Assembly (NCBI GenBank): GCA_044220535.1
Contig: JBGAQU010000090.1
Location: forward strand, 1 to 10,428
Direction of reading: 5' to 3'
From: JBDHTS01 sp044220535
GTDB taxonomy: Bacteria; Pseudomonadota; Alphaproteobacteria; Micavibrionales; Micavibrionaceae
DNA length: 10,428 bases
This document shows, piece after piece, positions 1-7,041 of the stretch. A program made the translations under genes and the position numbers. Each line of letters opens with the position of its first letter. The stretch's first letter is position 1. The notes under the pieces are model-generated. The model had not been told where the DNA came from. It did no database searches and saw only the letters and a list, made by a program, of their open reading frames with translations.

Positions 1-744
1 AAAATCCAAAACCTCCACGCTTCCATAGACGGCAAGGAAATTCTGAAAGGTCTGTCGCTCGACATCCCGAAAGGCCAGGTGCATGCCGTTATGGGGCCGA
101 ACGGCTCGGGGAAATCGACGCTCTCCTATGTCGTTGCAGGGCGCGAGGGGTATGAGGTAACCGGCGGCGATATCCTGTTTAACGGTGAAAGCATCCTGGA
201 GATGCCGCCGGAGGAGCGGGCAGCGAAAGGGTTGTTTCTGGCGTTTCAGTATCCGGTGGAAATTCCCGGTGTGCAGATGACGACCTTCCTGAAAACAGCT
301 ATGAACGCCGTGCGGAAGTTCAAAGGCGAAAAGGAAGTGGACGCGCTGGATTTCCTGAAGCTGATGAAGACGAAGCAGAAGACTTTGAATATTCCTGACG
401 ACATGCTGAAGCGCCCGGTTAATGTCGGTTTTTCCGGCGGCGAGAAAAAGCGGAATGAGGCGTTGCAGATGGCGATGCTGGAGCCGTCCTTCGCCATTCT
501 GGACGAAACGGATTCCGGCCTGGATATCGACGCGCTGAAAATCGTTGCGGACGGGGTCAATGCGTTGCGGTCGCCGGAGCGTAGCTTTCTGGTCATCACC
601 CATTACCAACGCCTGCTGGATTACATCAAGCCCGATGTCGTGCATGTGATGGCGGGCGGGCGCATCGTTAAAACAGGCGGGCCCGATCTGGCAAAAGAAC
701 TGGAAGCCAGCGGCTATGCGGCCTATGCGGGAGAGGCGGCCTGA
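1..744 (+). CDS. sufC: SufC, Fe-S assembly ATPase (5' partial)
   Basis: SufC is the cytoplasmic ABC-type ATPase of the SufBCD scaffold complex; its ATP hydrolysis drives the SufB-SufD rearrangement needed for Fe-S cluster assembly. The frame is open from base 1, so the gene starts just outside the window; by comparison with the family only about two codons are missing. Counted from base 1, Walker A (GPNGSGKST) is at residues 32-40. The signature FSGGEKKR is at 144-151, in the form typical of SufC rather than of transporters. Walker B with its glutamate (ILDETDSGLD) is near 166-175, and the H-loop histidine of VITHYQ is at 201. There are no membrane segments, as expected. The first internal ATG (base 79) lies inside the conserved N-terminal fold and is not the real start. 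sufD begins 4 nt after the stop, so the two are almost certainly co-transcribed. Confidence 0.97.
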   Translation, partial: KIQNLHASIDGKEILKGLSLDIPKGQVHAVMGPNGSGKSTLSYVVAGREGYEVTGGDILFNGESILEMPPEERAAKGLFLAFQYPVEIPGVQMTTFLKTAMNAVRKFKGEKEVDALDFLKLMKTKQKTLNIPDDMLKRPVNVGFSGGEKKRNEALQMAMLEPSFAILDETDSGLDIDALKIVADGVNALRSPERSFLVITHYQRLLDYIKPDVVHVMAGGRIVKTGGPDLAKELEASGYAAYAGEAA

Positions 745-748
745 TCTC

Positions 749-1960
749 ATGAGTGCGCAGGCGAATATCACGCGTTTTCCAGGCAAGGGCCGTGTGCATG
801 AAACGGCGCTGGCGGAGGAGCATAAACGCCTGCAATCCTGGTCGCCGTCCATCGACAAAATGCGGCGCGAGGCGTTTCAGCAATTTCTGGATCGCGGCCT
901 GCCGGAGCCGGGGCTTGAGCGGTGGAAATACACCAACCTGACCCGCGCCCTTGGCAAAGAGGCGTTTGCCTTCGCGCCTGTCTGGATGGAAAACGCATCG
1001 GCGGGCGCTTCCGTTACGCCTCTGCGCGACTGGGCGCAGGACAGGCTGGCGGAAAACCTGACCATTATGCCGGATACGGATGATGAAGGCATGGCGGCAC
1101 TGTGGGCGCTGAACACGGCGTTCCTGCAGGACGGGTTTGCAATCGACATTCCGGATAATGCAGTGATCAATGAACCGCTGAACCTGATCGTCCGTGCGAA
1201 TGAAGGATTTTCCTGTCCGCGCCTGATCATACGGCTGGGCCGTAATGCGTCCCTGACAGTAACCGAACGCCATGACGGGCAGGGGCGCTTCTTGAAGAAC
1301 GGTGTGACGCAAATTATGCTGGGTGAAAATGCATCGTTAAAGCATTACCGCATGCAGGACGATTCAGTGCAAGCGATTTATACCCAATCGACCCATATCG
1401 TGCTGGGACGCGATGCGCGATATGAAGGGTTTACCCTGACAACCGGTGGCGCGTTAAGCCGGAACCAGATCCATGCTGAACTGAACGGGCCCGGTGCGGA
1501 TTGTTATCTGAACGGCATCAACCTCCAGCGCGGCACGCAGCAGGCGGATGCCACCATGTTGGTCGAACACCGGGCGCCGCATTGCACGTCTAATCAGTTG
1601 TTGCGCACAGTTCTTGATGATCAGTCACGTGGTGTTTACCAGGGTAAGGTCTACGTGCATCGCGAGGCACAGAAGACTGATGGCTATCAGCTGGCCAATA
1701 CGCTGCTGCTATCTGAAGGCGCGGAAATGGATACGAAGCCGGAACTGGAGATTTATGCGGATGACGTGAAATGTTCGCATGGAGCGACGACCGGCAGGCT
1801 GGATGAAGATCCCCTGTTTTACATGCGCGCGCGTGGCATTCCCGAAGCGGAAGCGCGAGCGTTGTTGATCGAGGCGTTTTTGGGCGAGGTGGTGGAGAAG
1901 GTGTCGTTTGAGCCGATGCGTCCCATTCTGGCAGATAAGGTGCGGGCATGGCTGGGATAA
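749..1960 (+). CDS. sufD: SufD, Fe-S assembly scaffold protein
   Basis: SufD pairs with SufB and SufC in the cytoplasmic scaffold that builds Fe-S clusters; it is thought to help iron entry. The start chosen is the ATG at 749, four bases after sufC ends, giving 403 residues. An in-frame ATG at 716 would overlap sufC by 29 nt and add 11 residues with no family support. A purine-rich GGGAGAGG within the end of sufC can serve as ribosome site. The N-terminal half is variable. The C-terminal beta-helix core is strongly conserved (QLLRTVLDD, GKVYVHREAQKTDGYQ, LLLSEGAEMDTKPELEI). The CSHGATTG motif places Cys at 342 and His at 344, matching E. coli SufD C358 and H360. The closing RARGIPEAEARALLIEAFL helix is family-typical. 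The 3' end overlaps sufS by 13 nt. Confidence 0.96.
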   Translation: MSAQANITRFPGKGRVHETALAEEHKRLQSWSPSIDKMRREAFQQFLDRGLPEPGLERWKYTNLTRALGKEAFAFAPVWMENASAGASVTPLRDWAQDRLAENLTIMPDTDDEGMAALWALNTAFLQDGFAIDIPDNAVINEPLNLIVRANEGFSCPRLIIRLGRNASLTVTERHDGQGRFLKNGVTQIMLGENASLKHYRMQDDSVQAIYTQSTHIVLGRDARYEGFTLTTGGALSRNQIHAELNGPGADCYLNGINLQRGTQQADATMLVEHRAPHCTSNQLLRTVLDDQSRGVYQGKVYVHREAQKTDGYQLANTLLLSEGAEMDTKPELEIYADDVKCSHGATTGRLDEDPLFYMRARGIPEAEARALLIEAFLGEVVEKVSFEPMRPILADKVRAWLG

Positions 1961-3171
1961 TCAAAAACCTCCGCTCCGACTTCCCGATCCTGAAAAAAAC
2001 CATGAACGGGCAGCGTCTTGCCTATCTGGATACGGGGGCGAGTGCGCAGAAGCCGCAGGTTGTTATTGATGCCATGGCGCAAGCCATGACGAATCAGTAT
2101 GCCAATATCCATAGAGGTTTGTACGAATTTTCTCAAGTAATGACTCAACAATTTGAGGCCGTGCGTTCCAAAGTTGCCAAATTCATTCATGCCAAAACCG
2201 AAAACGAAATTGTGTTTACCCGGAATGCCACCGAAGGCATCAACCTTGTGGCGCAAAGTTGGGGACGTACCAACCTGAAGCCGAGCGATGAGATTATCCT
2301 GACCGGGATGGAGCATCACGCCAATATCGTGCCTTGGCATATCCTCAAAGAACAAAACGGGCTGGTCATTAAATTCATACCGGTTCTTGAGGACGGATCG
2401 CTGGATCTTGAGGCATTTGAAAAACTTTTATCCCCACGCACGCGGCTGGTTGGCATGGTGCATATTTCCAATGCGCTGGGCACCGTCAATGATGTGCGCC
2501 GGATCACCGCTACGGCGAAGAACCACAATAAAAATATCAAGGTTCTTGTCGATGCATCACAGTCGGTCGTTCATAGTTCTGTTGACGTACAAAGCATTGG
2601 CTGTGACTTCCTGGTTTTCACCGGGCATAAGCTGTACGGCCCGACCGGGATCGGCGTGTTGTGGGGCCGTTACGAAATTCTGGAGGCGATGCCGCCTTAT
2701 CAGGGCGGCGGAGATATGATTGAAACCGTGGCTTTTGAAGGATCAACCTTCAAGCTGCCGCCCGCACGGTTCGAGGCCGGAACGCCTGCCATAGTAGAAG
2801 TGATCGGGCTGGGTGCGGCCATTGATTATATGGCGGCCATCGATCCGGCGGCGATGGAAGAGCGCGAGCAGGATCTTCTGGCCTATGCCATGAACGGGCT
2901 GGATGGCATGGGTCTGCATTTTTACGGCACGGCTGAGGACAAGGCTGGAATTATCAGCTTCACCGTCGATTGGGGCCATCCGTCCGATATCGCTACAATC
3001 CTGGACCAGAGCGGCGTGGCGGTGCGGGCCGGTCATCATTGCTGCCAGCCGCTGATGCGGCGGTTCGGCGTTGAGGCGACCGTACGTGCCTCCTTGGGAT
3101 TATATTCGGATGAAAACGATATAGATCAATTGGTGGAAGGTCTGGCGAAGGCCAGGAGTTTGCTGTCATGA
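1948..3171 (+). CDS. sufS: SufS, group II cysteine desulfurase
   Basis: SufS is a PLP enzyme that turns L-cysteine into alanine plus an enzyme-bound persulfide, supplying sulfur for Fe-S assembly. It has 407 residues, close to the E. coli enzyme. The PLP lysine lies in FTGHKLYGP at residue 228 (E. coli K226). The persulfide cysteine is in RAGHHC at residue 365 (E. coli C364); the RxGHHC form marks the SufS/CsdA group rather than IscS. Other hallmarks are ANIHRGLYEFS, NATEGINLVA, MEHHANIVPW and VDASQSVVHSSVDVQ. A second cysteine (366) follows the catalytic one directly; many homologues have alanine there. The ATG at 1948 lies inside the end of sufD (13-nt overlap), with AAGG at a good distance upstream, so translation is probably coupled. 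No sufE is visible in the window. Confidence 0.97.
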   Translation: MAGIIKNLRSDFPILKKTMNGQRLAYLDTGASAQKPQVVIDAMAQAMTNQYANIHRGLYEFSQVMTQQFEAVRSKVAKFIHAKTENEIVFTRNATEGINLVAQSWGRTNLKPSDEIILTGMEHHANIVPWHILKEQNGLVIKFIPVLEDGSLDLEAFEKLLSPRTRLVGMVHISNALGTVNDVRRITATAKNHNKNIKVLVDASQSVVHSSVDVQSIGCDFLVFTGHKLYGPTGIGVLWGRYEILEAMPPYQGGGDMIETVAFEGSTFKLPPARFEAGTPAIVEVIGLGAAIDYMAAIDPAAMEEREQDLLAYAMNGLDGMGLHFYGTAEDKAGIISFTVDWGHPSDIATILDQSGVAVRAGHHCCQPLMRRFGVEATVRASLGLYSDENDIDQLVEGLAKARSLLS

Positions 3172-3584
3172 AACACTCGGCCGATGAAGAAATGGTACGC
3201 AATGCTCTCGGTGATGAGGGTTTCGAGGAGTTGTCGCAGCCGCCGGAGATTGAGGCGGATATGGCGCACCCGCTCTGGAAGCAGATTGAAAAAGGGCTGC
3301 GCGATATTTTCGACCCGGAAATTCCGGTGAATATTTATGAGCTGGGGCTGATTTATAAAGTCTCCATCACCGACCGTGCCGACGGCAAGGCGGATGTGTA
3401 TGTTGAAATGACGCTCACCTCTCCCGGTTGCCCGGTCGCTCAGGAAATGCCGGGATGGGTGCAGGGCGCGATCCTGCCGATCGAAGGCGTGGGCGATGTG
3501 GATGTCGATATCATCTGGGACCCGGCATGGACTCCGGCGATGATGGCGGAGACTGCCAAGCTGCAACTCAACATGTTTACGTGA
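3168..3584 (+). CDS. sufT: SufT-like DUF59/MIP18 family Fe-S assembly protein
   Basis: A 138-residue DUF59 (MIP18-like) protein. Family members near suf operons are named SufT and act as auxiliary factors in Fe-S cluster assembly or delivery; the exact step is not settled. The DUF59 core begins near residue 38 (LWKQIEKGLRDIFDPEIP, then NIYELGLIYKV). It contains the conserved TSPGCP motif with Cys88, and ends with VDIIWDPAWTPAMM, the usual C-terminal signature. The first ~35 residues are an acidic extension seen in the longer, suf-linked members. The start overlaps the sufS stop in an ATGA arrangement (4-nt overlap), with AGGAG at 3154-3158 as ribosome site. This points to tight coupling with sufS. 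A housekeeping role with the operon is likely; the name is by family and context. Confidence 0.92.
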   Translation: MKHSADEEMVRNALGDEGFEELSQPPEIEADMAHPLWKQIEKGLRDIFDPEIPVNIYELGLIYKVSITDRADGKADVYVEMTLTSPGCPVAQEMPGWVQGAILPIEGVGDVDVDIIWDPAWTPAMMAETAKLQLNMFT

Positions 3585-3600
3585 TGGGGAGAATTTTAAA

Positions 3601-3917
3601 ATGCTTCCGATAACACTGACCGAAGCGGCCAAAGACCGGATCATGGAGCTGGTCGCTAAAAAAACCGGATGCGTAGGCATGATTTTGCGTATTGCCACAG
3701 GCAAGGGCTGCGGCGGGAATGAATATAAGTGGGACTATGCGGAATGGATGTGCGCGATGGCATCGCAGTGTTTATTCCAATATCAGACAGTTTTATGATG
3801 TTTGGCATGACGATTGATTTCGTCACGGATGCGGTGGGTAATGCGGCTTTTGCCTATAGTAACCCGAACGAGACGGGGCGTTGCGGGTGCGGAGAGAGTT
3901 TTTCGCTTCCCCAATAA
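3601..3917 (+). pseudogene. sufA: A-type Fe-S carrier (SufA/IscA family), broken by deletion and frameshift
   Basis: A-type carriers accept Fe-S clusters and pass them to apoproteins using three cysteines. The frame from ATG 3601 begins as a normal member (MLPITLTEAAKDRIMEL, then ATGKGCGGNEYKWDYAE, with Cys37 at 3709). After about base 3741 it becomes nonsense and stops at 3796-3798. The rest of the family fold continues one frame away, from about 3744 (MDVRDGIAVFIPISDSFMMF, then GMTIDFVTD), to the CGCGES motif (Cys codons at 3882 and 3888) and a stop at 3915-3917. Compared with E. coli IscA, about 6-8 residues are missing at the junction. The lesion therefore looks like a deletion of 3n+1 bases rather than a single-base slip. 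A good ribosome site (GGGGAGA, 3586-3592) remains. All three cysteines survive, but on separate frames. Assembly error cannot be excluded. It sits 16 nt after sufT as the last gene of the operon. Confidence 0.85.
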
Positions 3918-3923
3918 ACTTTG

Positions 3924-3947
3924 GATTTGATTATTTAAAATCAAATC
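3924..3947. terminator. AT-rich hairpin, possible bidirectional terminator
   Basis: GATTTGATT (3924-3932) is followed after six bases by its exact reverse complement AATCAAATC (3939-3947). It lies between the end of the suf operon remnant and the end of the convergent minus-strand gene, and it includes that gene's stop codon. The position suits a shared terminator, but the stem is AT-rich and the T-runs after it are short, so strength is doubtful. Confidence 0.4.
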
Positions 3948-4272
3948 TTTGTGCGAAAGTGCCTCTCCAGCCTTGTGCATACTGACCATCGAGTGAGCGA
4001 CCAGACGTTTGGATGCCGTGAGTTTGAAGTCCGGCTGTCGTCGCAGGTTCACGCAAAAACTCGTTGATTTTATCTGCTAATTTCATTGCATCATCAAATG
4101 AACTTACCTTCAAATAAATAAGTTTCGCTAAATTAGCCTTTCTCTCAAGAGGTAAATAAGCATCTACTTCATTGCCAAATCTGTCTTTAATTTGCTGGGC
4201 AATGAAAGCAATTTTGTCTTCGTAATTGTTAACGCGACTATTAAAAACCAGTCGAATCAAATGTTTGCTCAT
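3931..4272 (-). CDS. Hypothetical protein, AT-rich orphan
   Basis: A 113-residue soluble protein that I do not recognise. The N-terminal part looks like an ordered alpha/beta unit (HLIRLVFNSRVNNYEDKIAF, then IAQQIKDRFGNEVD, NLAKLIYLKVSSFDDAMKLA, DKINEFL). The last ~30 residues are rich in Gly, Thr, Gln and Arg and may be a flexible tail. There is no signal peptide, membrane helix, cysteine or known catalytic motif. The start is supported by AAGGAAG (complement of 4278-4284) a few bases upstream. Base composition is much more AT-rich than the neighbours: 17 of 60 bases are G or C at 4081-4140. This, plus its place between a broken sufA and dusA, suggests later arrival. It follows dusA on the same strand after a 70-nt gap, so it could be read from the dusA promoter or its own. 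It is a likely real gene of unknown function. Confidence 0.7.
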   Translation of the reverse strand: MSKHLIRLVFNSRVNNYEDKIAFIAQQIKDRFGNEVDAYLPLERKANLAKLIYLKVSSFDDAMKLADKINEFLREPATTAGLQTHGIQTSGRSLDGQYAQGWRGTFAQRFDFK

Positions 4273-4342
4273 TTCGTCTTCCTTATAATTTTATCTTATT
4301 GTTTTTGTTTACCATAGCATTAATCCGTGGACAACTTTTATT

Positions 4343-5374
4343 TTAGCGGACTATTGCTAACTTTGCTGCCGTTTCGCAATTGGAATCAATTGCTTCTCTT
4401 AAGGAAGGAATGAGATTACTCAATGCACTTTCAATTAAATATTTAGGTTTCATATCCATATGCGCCTTTTCACTCAATGTCCTGCGCCAATGACGGCCGC
4501 CTTTCAGGCCGTTGAATAGCCCCAGCATATGCCGCGTAATGGATTTGGTTGGCGTATCAAAATCTTTTGACTGTTGTTCGATATAGGGGATCATCGCACG
4601 AGCGACGGCTTCGCGGGTCTGGATTGGCGAGGTATTGAAAAACACCCGCTCGATATCGTTCAACAGCCACGGATTCTGATAAGCCTCACGGCCAATCATC
4701 GCGCCATCGAATGTGTCTAGCGCGTCTTCTATCTGATCTGTGGTTTTGATGCCGCCGTTCAGCATGATGTTCAAATGCGGATAACGCGCTTTCATCTCCG
4801 CCACCAGATCGTAATTCAGCGGCGGGACTTCGCGGTTTTCTTTCGGGCTTAATCCTTGAAGCCAGGCCTTGCGGGCATGAATGATAAATGTGCCGCATCC
4901 GGCATCTGACACGCTGTGGATAAAGTTGTTGAGAAAGCTGTGGTCATCGCAATCGTCGACGCCGATCCGGCATTTGACGGTGACGGGAATGGCCACGGCC
5001 TTCGCCATGCTTTCGACGCAATAGGCAACCCTGTCGGGCTTTTTCATTAGGCAGGCACCGAATGCACCGTTCTGCACACGGTCGCTGGGGCAGCCACAAT
5101 TGAGGTTGATTTCATCATAGCCGTATGCTTCACCCATCCGCGCACATTCGGCCAATGCCAAAGGATCGTTGCCGCCCAGTTGCAGGGCAACGGGATGTTC
5201 TTCATCGTTGAAGCGCAAATGTCTGTCGCGATCGCCATGGATCAGGGCGCCGGTCGTCACCATCTCCGTATAGAGCAGGGCTTGCGGCGACAGCAGCCGG
5301 TGGAAATACCGGCAGTGGCGGTCCGTCCAGTCCATCATGGGGGCGACGGATATGATTTTTGGTTGCTCTTGCAT
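4343..5374 (-). CDS. dusA: DusA, tRNA-dihydrouridine(20/20a) synthase
   Basis: An FMN-dependent enzyme that reduces uridine to dihydrouridine in the tRNA D-loop, using NADPH. The 343-residue length fits DusA. Motifs of the TIM-barrel catalytic domain are in order: ISVAPMMDWTDRHCRYFHRL (8-27), VALQLGGNDP (62-71), NCGCPSDRVQNGAFGACLM (92-110, catalytic Cys108 in GACLM), VKCRIG with Lys134, HARKAWLQGLSPKENREVPP (166-185), LNGGI (205-209) and IGREAYQNPW (227-236). HARKAWL-GLSPKENR marks DusA rather than DusB or DusC. The family-typical C-terminal HMLGLFNG...WRRTLSEKAH is present, followed by a tail about 20 residues longer than in E. coli. The DNA for the last ~40 codons is AT-rich, like the gene downstream. 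The start has AAAAGG six bases upstream. It is divergent from the SH3 gene. Confidence 0.95.
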   Translation of the reverse strand: MQEQPKIISVAPMMDWTDRHCRYFHRLLSPQALLYTEMVTTGALIHGDRDRHLRFNDEEHPVALQLGGNDPLALAECARMGEAYGYDEINLNCGCPSDRVQNGAFGACLMKKPDRVAYCVESMAKAVAIPVTVKCRIGVDDCDDHSFLNNFIHSVSDAGCGTFIIHARKAWLQGLSPKENREVPPLNYDLVAEMKARYPHLNIMLNGGIKTTDQIEDALDTFDGAMIGREAYQNPWLLNDIERVFFNTSPIQTREAVARAMIPYIEQQSKDFDTPTKSITRHMLGLFNGLKGGRHWRRTLSEKAHMDMKPKYLIESALSNLIPSLREAIDSNCETAAKLAIVR

Positions 5375-5447
5375 TCGGGGCCTTTTTCCCGCATAACGAT
5401 AGGATAACGTTATTGAAACCCCTCAATCCTGTCCAGTTTTTTGCGCC

Positions 5448-5960
5448 ATGCGTACAGGCGTTTGCCTCTTTATCATCCTTCTTCTTAACCTTTGGGTTTT
5501 GCCTGTTTACGGGCAGGACGACCCGCAGGCGGCTTTCCGCGCCAGCGGTTTGCCTGTGCCGCGTTTTGCCTCTCTGAAGGCGGATAAGGCCTATGTACGT
5601 TCCGGGCCGGGTATGCAGTACCCGTTTGAATGGGTGTATCAGCGCGAAGGCCTGCCGGTCGAAATCGTCCAGGAATTCGATTCGTGGCGGAAGATCCGGG
5701 ATGCGGATGGCGGCGAAGGGTGGATTAATGCCCTGTTGCTGTCCGGGCGGCGGATGGTGTCTATCCGTAAGGGCGGGGTGGTTGAAATGCGGGAAAATGA
5801 AAAACCCGAGGCGCGCCTGATCGCGCGGCTTGAGCCCGGCGTAATCGCCGAACTGCGTAAATGCACCGAAAACCGTTGCCTGGTGGGCGCCGGCGGCTAT
5901 AGCGGCTGGGTTGAAAGAAATTTTCTATGGGGCATTTACGACCGGGAAGAATTCAATTAG
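5448..5960 (+). CDS. Secreted SH3-domain protein
   Basis: A 170-residue exported protein. Residues 1-22 form a signal peptide (hydrophobic VCLFIILLLNLWVLPVY, probable cleavage before QDD). The mature part holds two bacterial SH3-like repeats. The first, about 42-100, has the classic AYVRSGPG...YPFEWVYQREGLPVE...WRKIRD..GGEGWI pattern. The second, about 102-162, is more diverged but also ends in a YSGWVERN strand. Such periplasmic SH3 proteins are widespread in alphaproteobacteria and are presumed to bind peptidoglycan or another envelope ligand; no enzyme domain is attached. The start ATG has no clear Shine-Dalgarno, but it is the only one that gives a complete signal peptide. The gene faces away from dusA with a 73-nt shared upstream region. 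The ligand and role cannot be told from the sequence. Confidence 0.85.
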   Translation: MRTGVCLFIILLLNLWVLPVYGQDDPQAAFRASGLPVPRFASLKADKAYVRSGPGMQYPFEWVYQREGLPVEIVQEFDSWRKIRDADGGEGWINALLLSGRRMVSIRKGGVVEMRENEKPEARLIARLEPGVIAELRKCTENRCLVGAGGYSGWVERNFLWGIYDREEFN

Positions 5961-6003
5961 GATTCTTGAGTAAGGGTGATTTGCTTCGCTCTTTTCCCCA
6001 GAC

Positions 6004-6024
6004 TTATCCACCCTTCTATCCACA
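6004..6024 (+). promoter_or_regulatory. Two DnaA-box-like 9-mers in tandem
   Basis: TTATCCACC (6004-6012) and CTATCCACA (6016-6024) each differ from the DnaA box TTATCCACA at one base. They have the same orientation, start 12 bp apart and lie just upstream of the gene at 6037. They could be DnaA regulatory sites or a chance direct repeat. There is no wider box cluster or AT-rich unwinding region to suggest an origin. Confidence 0.3.
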
Positions 6025-6036
6025 GATTCCATATAC

Positions 6037-7005
6037 ATGTCATTCCTGATCGACAAAGCGGGCTTCGCGGCCCGGATTTATGATTCCCTGAATGAAAAGG
6101 CGTCTCTGGACGGCCAGGAAACCGACGGTATGCGCCTGTTGCAGCTGTTGGGCGGGATTACGGTCGAAACGCTGATGCTGTTCGATAATCCGGATATGGG
6201 GGTGGAGGCGACGTATCGCCGCCTGGCCGATCTTCTTGATTGCACGCCTATGGAAGGTCCGCTCGGTCCCAACGTTCTGCCCCCGGCCTATCAGCTGGAT
6301 GCGGAAACGGAGCAGGGGCGCGAACTGGCACGGCGGCTGTTCGAAGACTGGTTGAACTGCGCCTTTGAATTCCATGATTTGATTGTATTTATCACGCATA
6401 ATGCCATGTGCCGCCTGGAACAGGAAGGGCAGCCGCGCGCCGAAGTGCTGCGCGTCTTTATTGAAATCACCAATCGCTGTATGGCGTATGAAATTGCCGC
6501 ACAGGAATTGTGCGATATCGCGATTGAGGAAAAGATCGCGTTTGAAGGCTGGTCTTTAAGCGAAAGCGTAAGTGGTTTAAGCGCCGTAGCCGGTCGTTGC
6601 CTGGCCATGTCACAAAATGCCTGCGAGTTGTTTGCCGTGCCCATGGTGCCGGAAAAGCTGGACCAGGTTGCCTATGTGATGACGCAGGAAGCTGTGCGCC
6701 TTGGCATTCCCGCCGGAACCGACTGGCGTTTTGGCTTGGCCGCCAACGACCATCCCTGCACGGCGCCTTATGATCTGATTTACAGTCTGGAGCCTGTTTG
6801 TCAGGGCTTCTTCCGCGCTCTCGGCCTGACCAGCTATGTCGACCAGTCCGTTGCCTGTGCCAAGGCGGCGGGCCGTATGCTGGCAGTGGCGGCTGGCGGT
6901 GACAGCCCGGAAATCGAACCGTTTATCGCCAAGCCTTTGGCGATGGCTGCCATGACGGATACCTACCGGACTGTGTGTCGCGAAGGCGTCAGGGTTTCAG
7001 TATAA
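6037..7005 (+). CDS. Hypothetical protein, cysteine-rich, 322 residues
   Basis: I do not recognise this protein. It appears soluble and mostly helical, with no signal peptide and no convincing membrane span. It contains eleven cysteines scattered singly, mostly within helices (for example DLLDC, DWLNC, NAMC, TNRC, QELC, AGRC, QNAC, DHPC, EPVC, SVAC, RTVC), with no CxxC pairs that would suggest a zinc ribbon or ferredoxin. N-terminal FAARIYDSL and C-terminal AKAAGRMLAVAAGG are the most motif-like stretches, but they match nothing I can name. Codon use and GC look like the neighbouring core genes, so it is likely native. No clear ribosome site precedes the ATG at 6037. It is on the same strand as the SH3 gene, 76 nt away, and convergent with the small membrane gene (13-nt gap). 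Confidence 0.75.
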   Translation: MSFLIDKAGFAARIYDSLNEKASLDGQETDGMRLLQLLGGITVETLMLFDNPDMGVEATYRRLADLLDCTPMEGPLGPNVLPPAYQLDAETEQGRELARRLFEDWLNCAFEFHDLIVFITHNAMCRLEQEGQPRAEVLRVFIEITNRCMAYEIAAQELCDIAIEEKIAFEGWSLSESVSGLSAVAGRCLAMSQNACELFAVPMVPEKLDQVAYVMTQEAVRLGIPAGTDWRFGLAANDHPCTAPYDLIYSLEPVCQGFFRALGLTSYVDQSVACAKAAGRMLAVAAGGDSPEIEPFIAKPLAMAAMTDTYRTVCREGVRVSV

Positions 7006-7015
7006 ATGTAGATCA

Positions 7016-7041
7016 ATATTATCCCTTCAAGGTCATAATAT
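7016..7041. terminator. Interrupted palindrome between convergent genes
   Basis: ATATTAT (7016-7022) and ATAATAT (7035-7041) are exact reverse complements, with a nested CCTT/AAGG between them. The element covers the 3' end and stop codon of the minus-strand gene and follows the plus-strand gene stop (7003-7005). It may end transcription from one or both sides, but the outer stem is purely A-T and no long T-run follows. Confidence 0.3.

Noticed and set aside
668..1312. Long minus-strand reading frame opposite sufC/sufD
   Set aside because: It lies entirely opposite well-supported genes, and its Arg/Pro/His-rich sequence is typical of an antisense shadow in GC-rich DNA.
3601..3917. Programmed frameshift in sufA
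   Set aside because: There is no slippery heptamer at the junction, and residues needed by the family are missing. Deletion explains the data better.
4915..4923. Perfect DnaA box (reverse orientation) inside dusA
   Set aside because: It is a single site within conserved coding sequence with no neighbours; a 9-mer match by chance is unremarkable.
5404..5413. Palindrome ATAACGTTAT between dusA and the SH3 gene
   Set aside because: A 10-bp palindrome with no second copy or promoter context that I can support is too weak to call an operator.
5947..5967. AAGAAT/ATTCTT hairpin at the end of the SH3 gene
   Set aside because: Six A-T-rich pairs around a nine-base loop with no T-run make a poor terminator.
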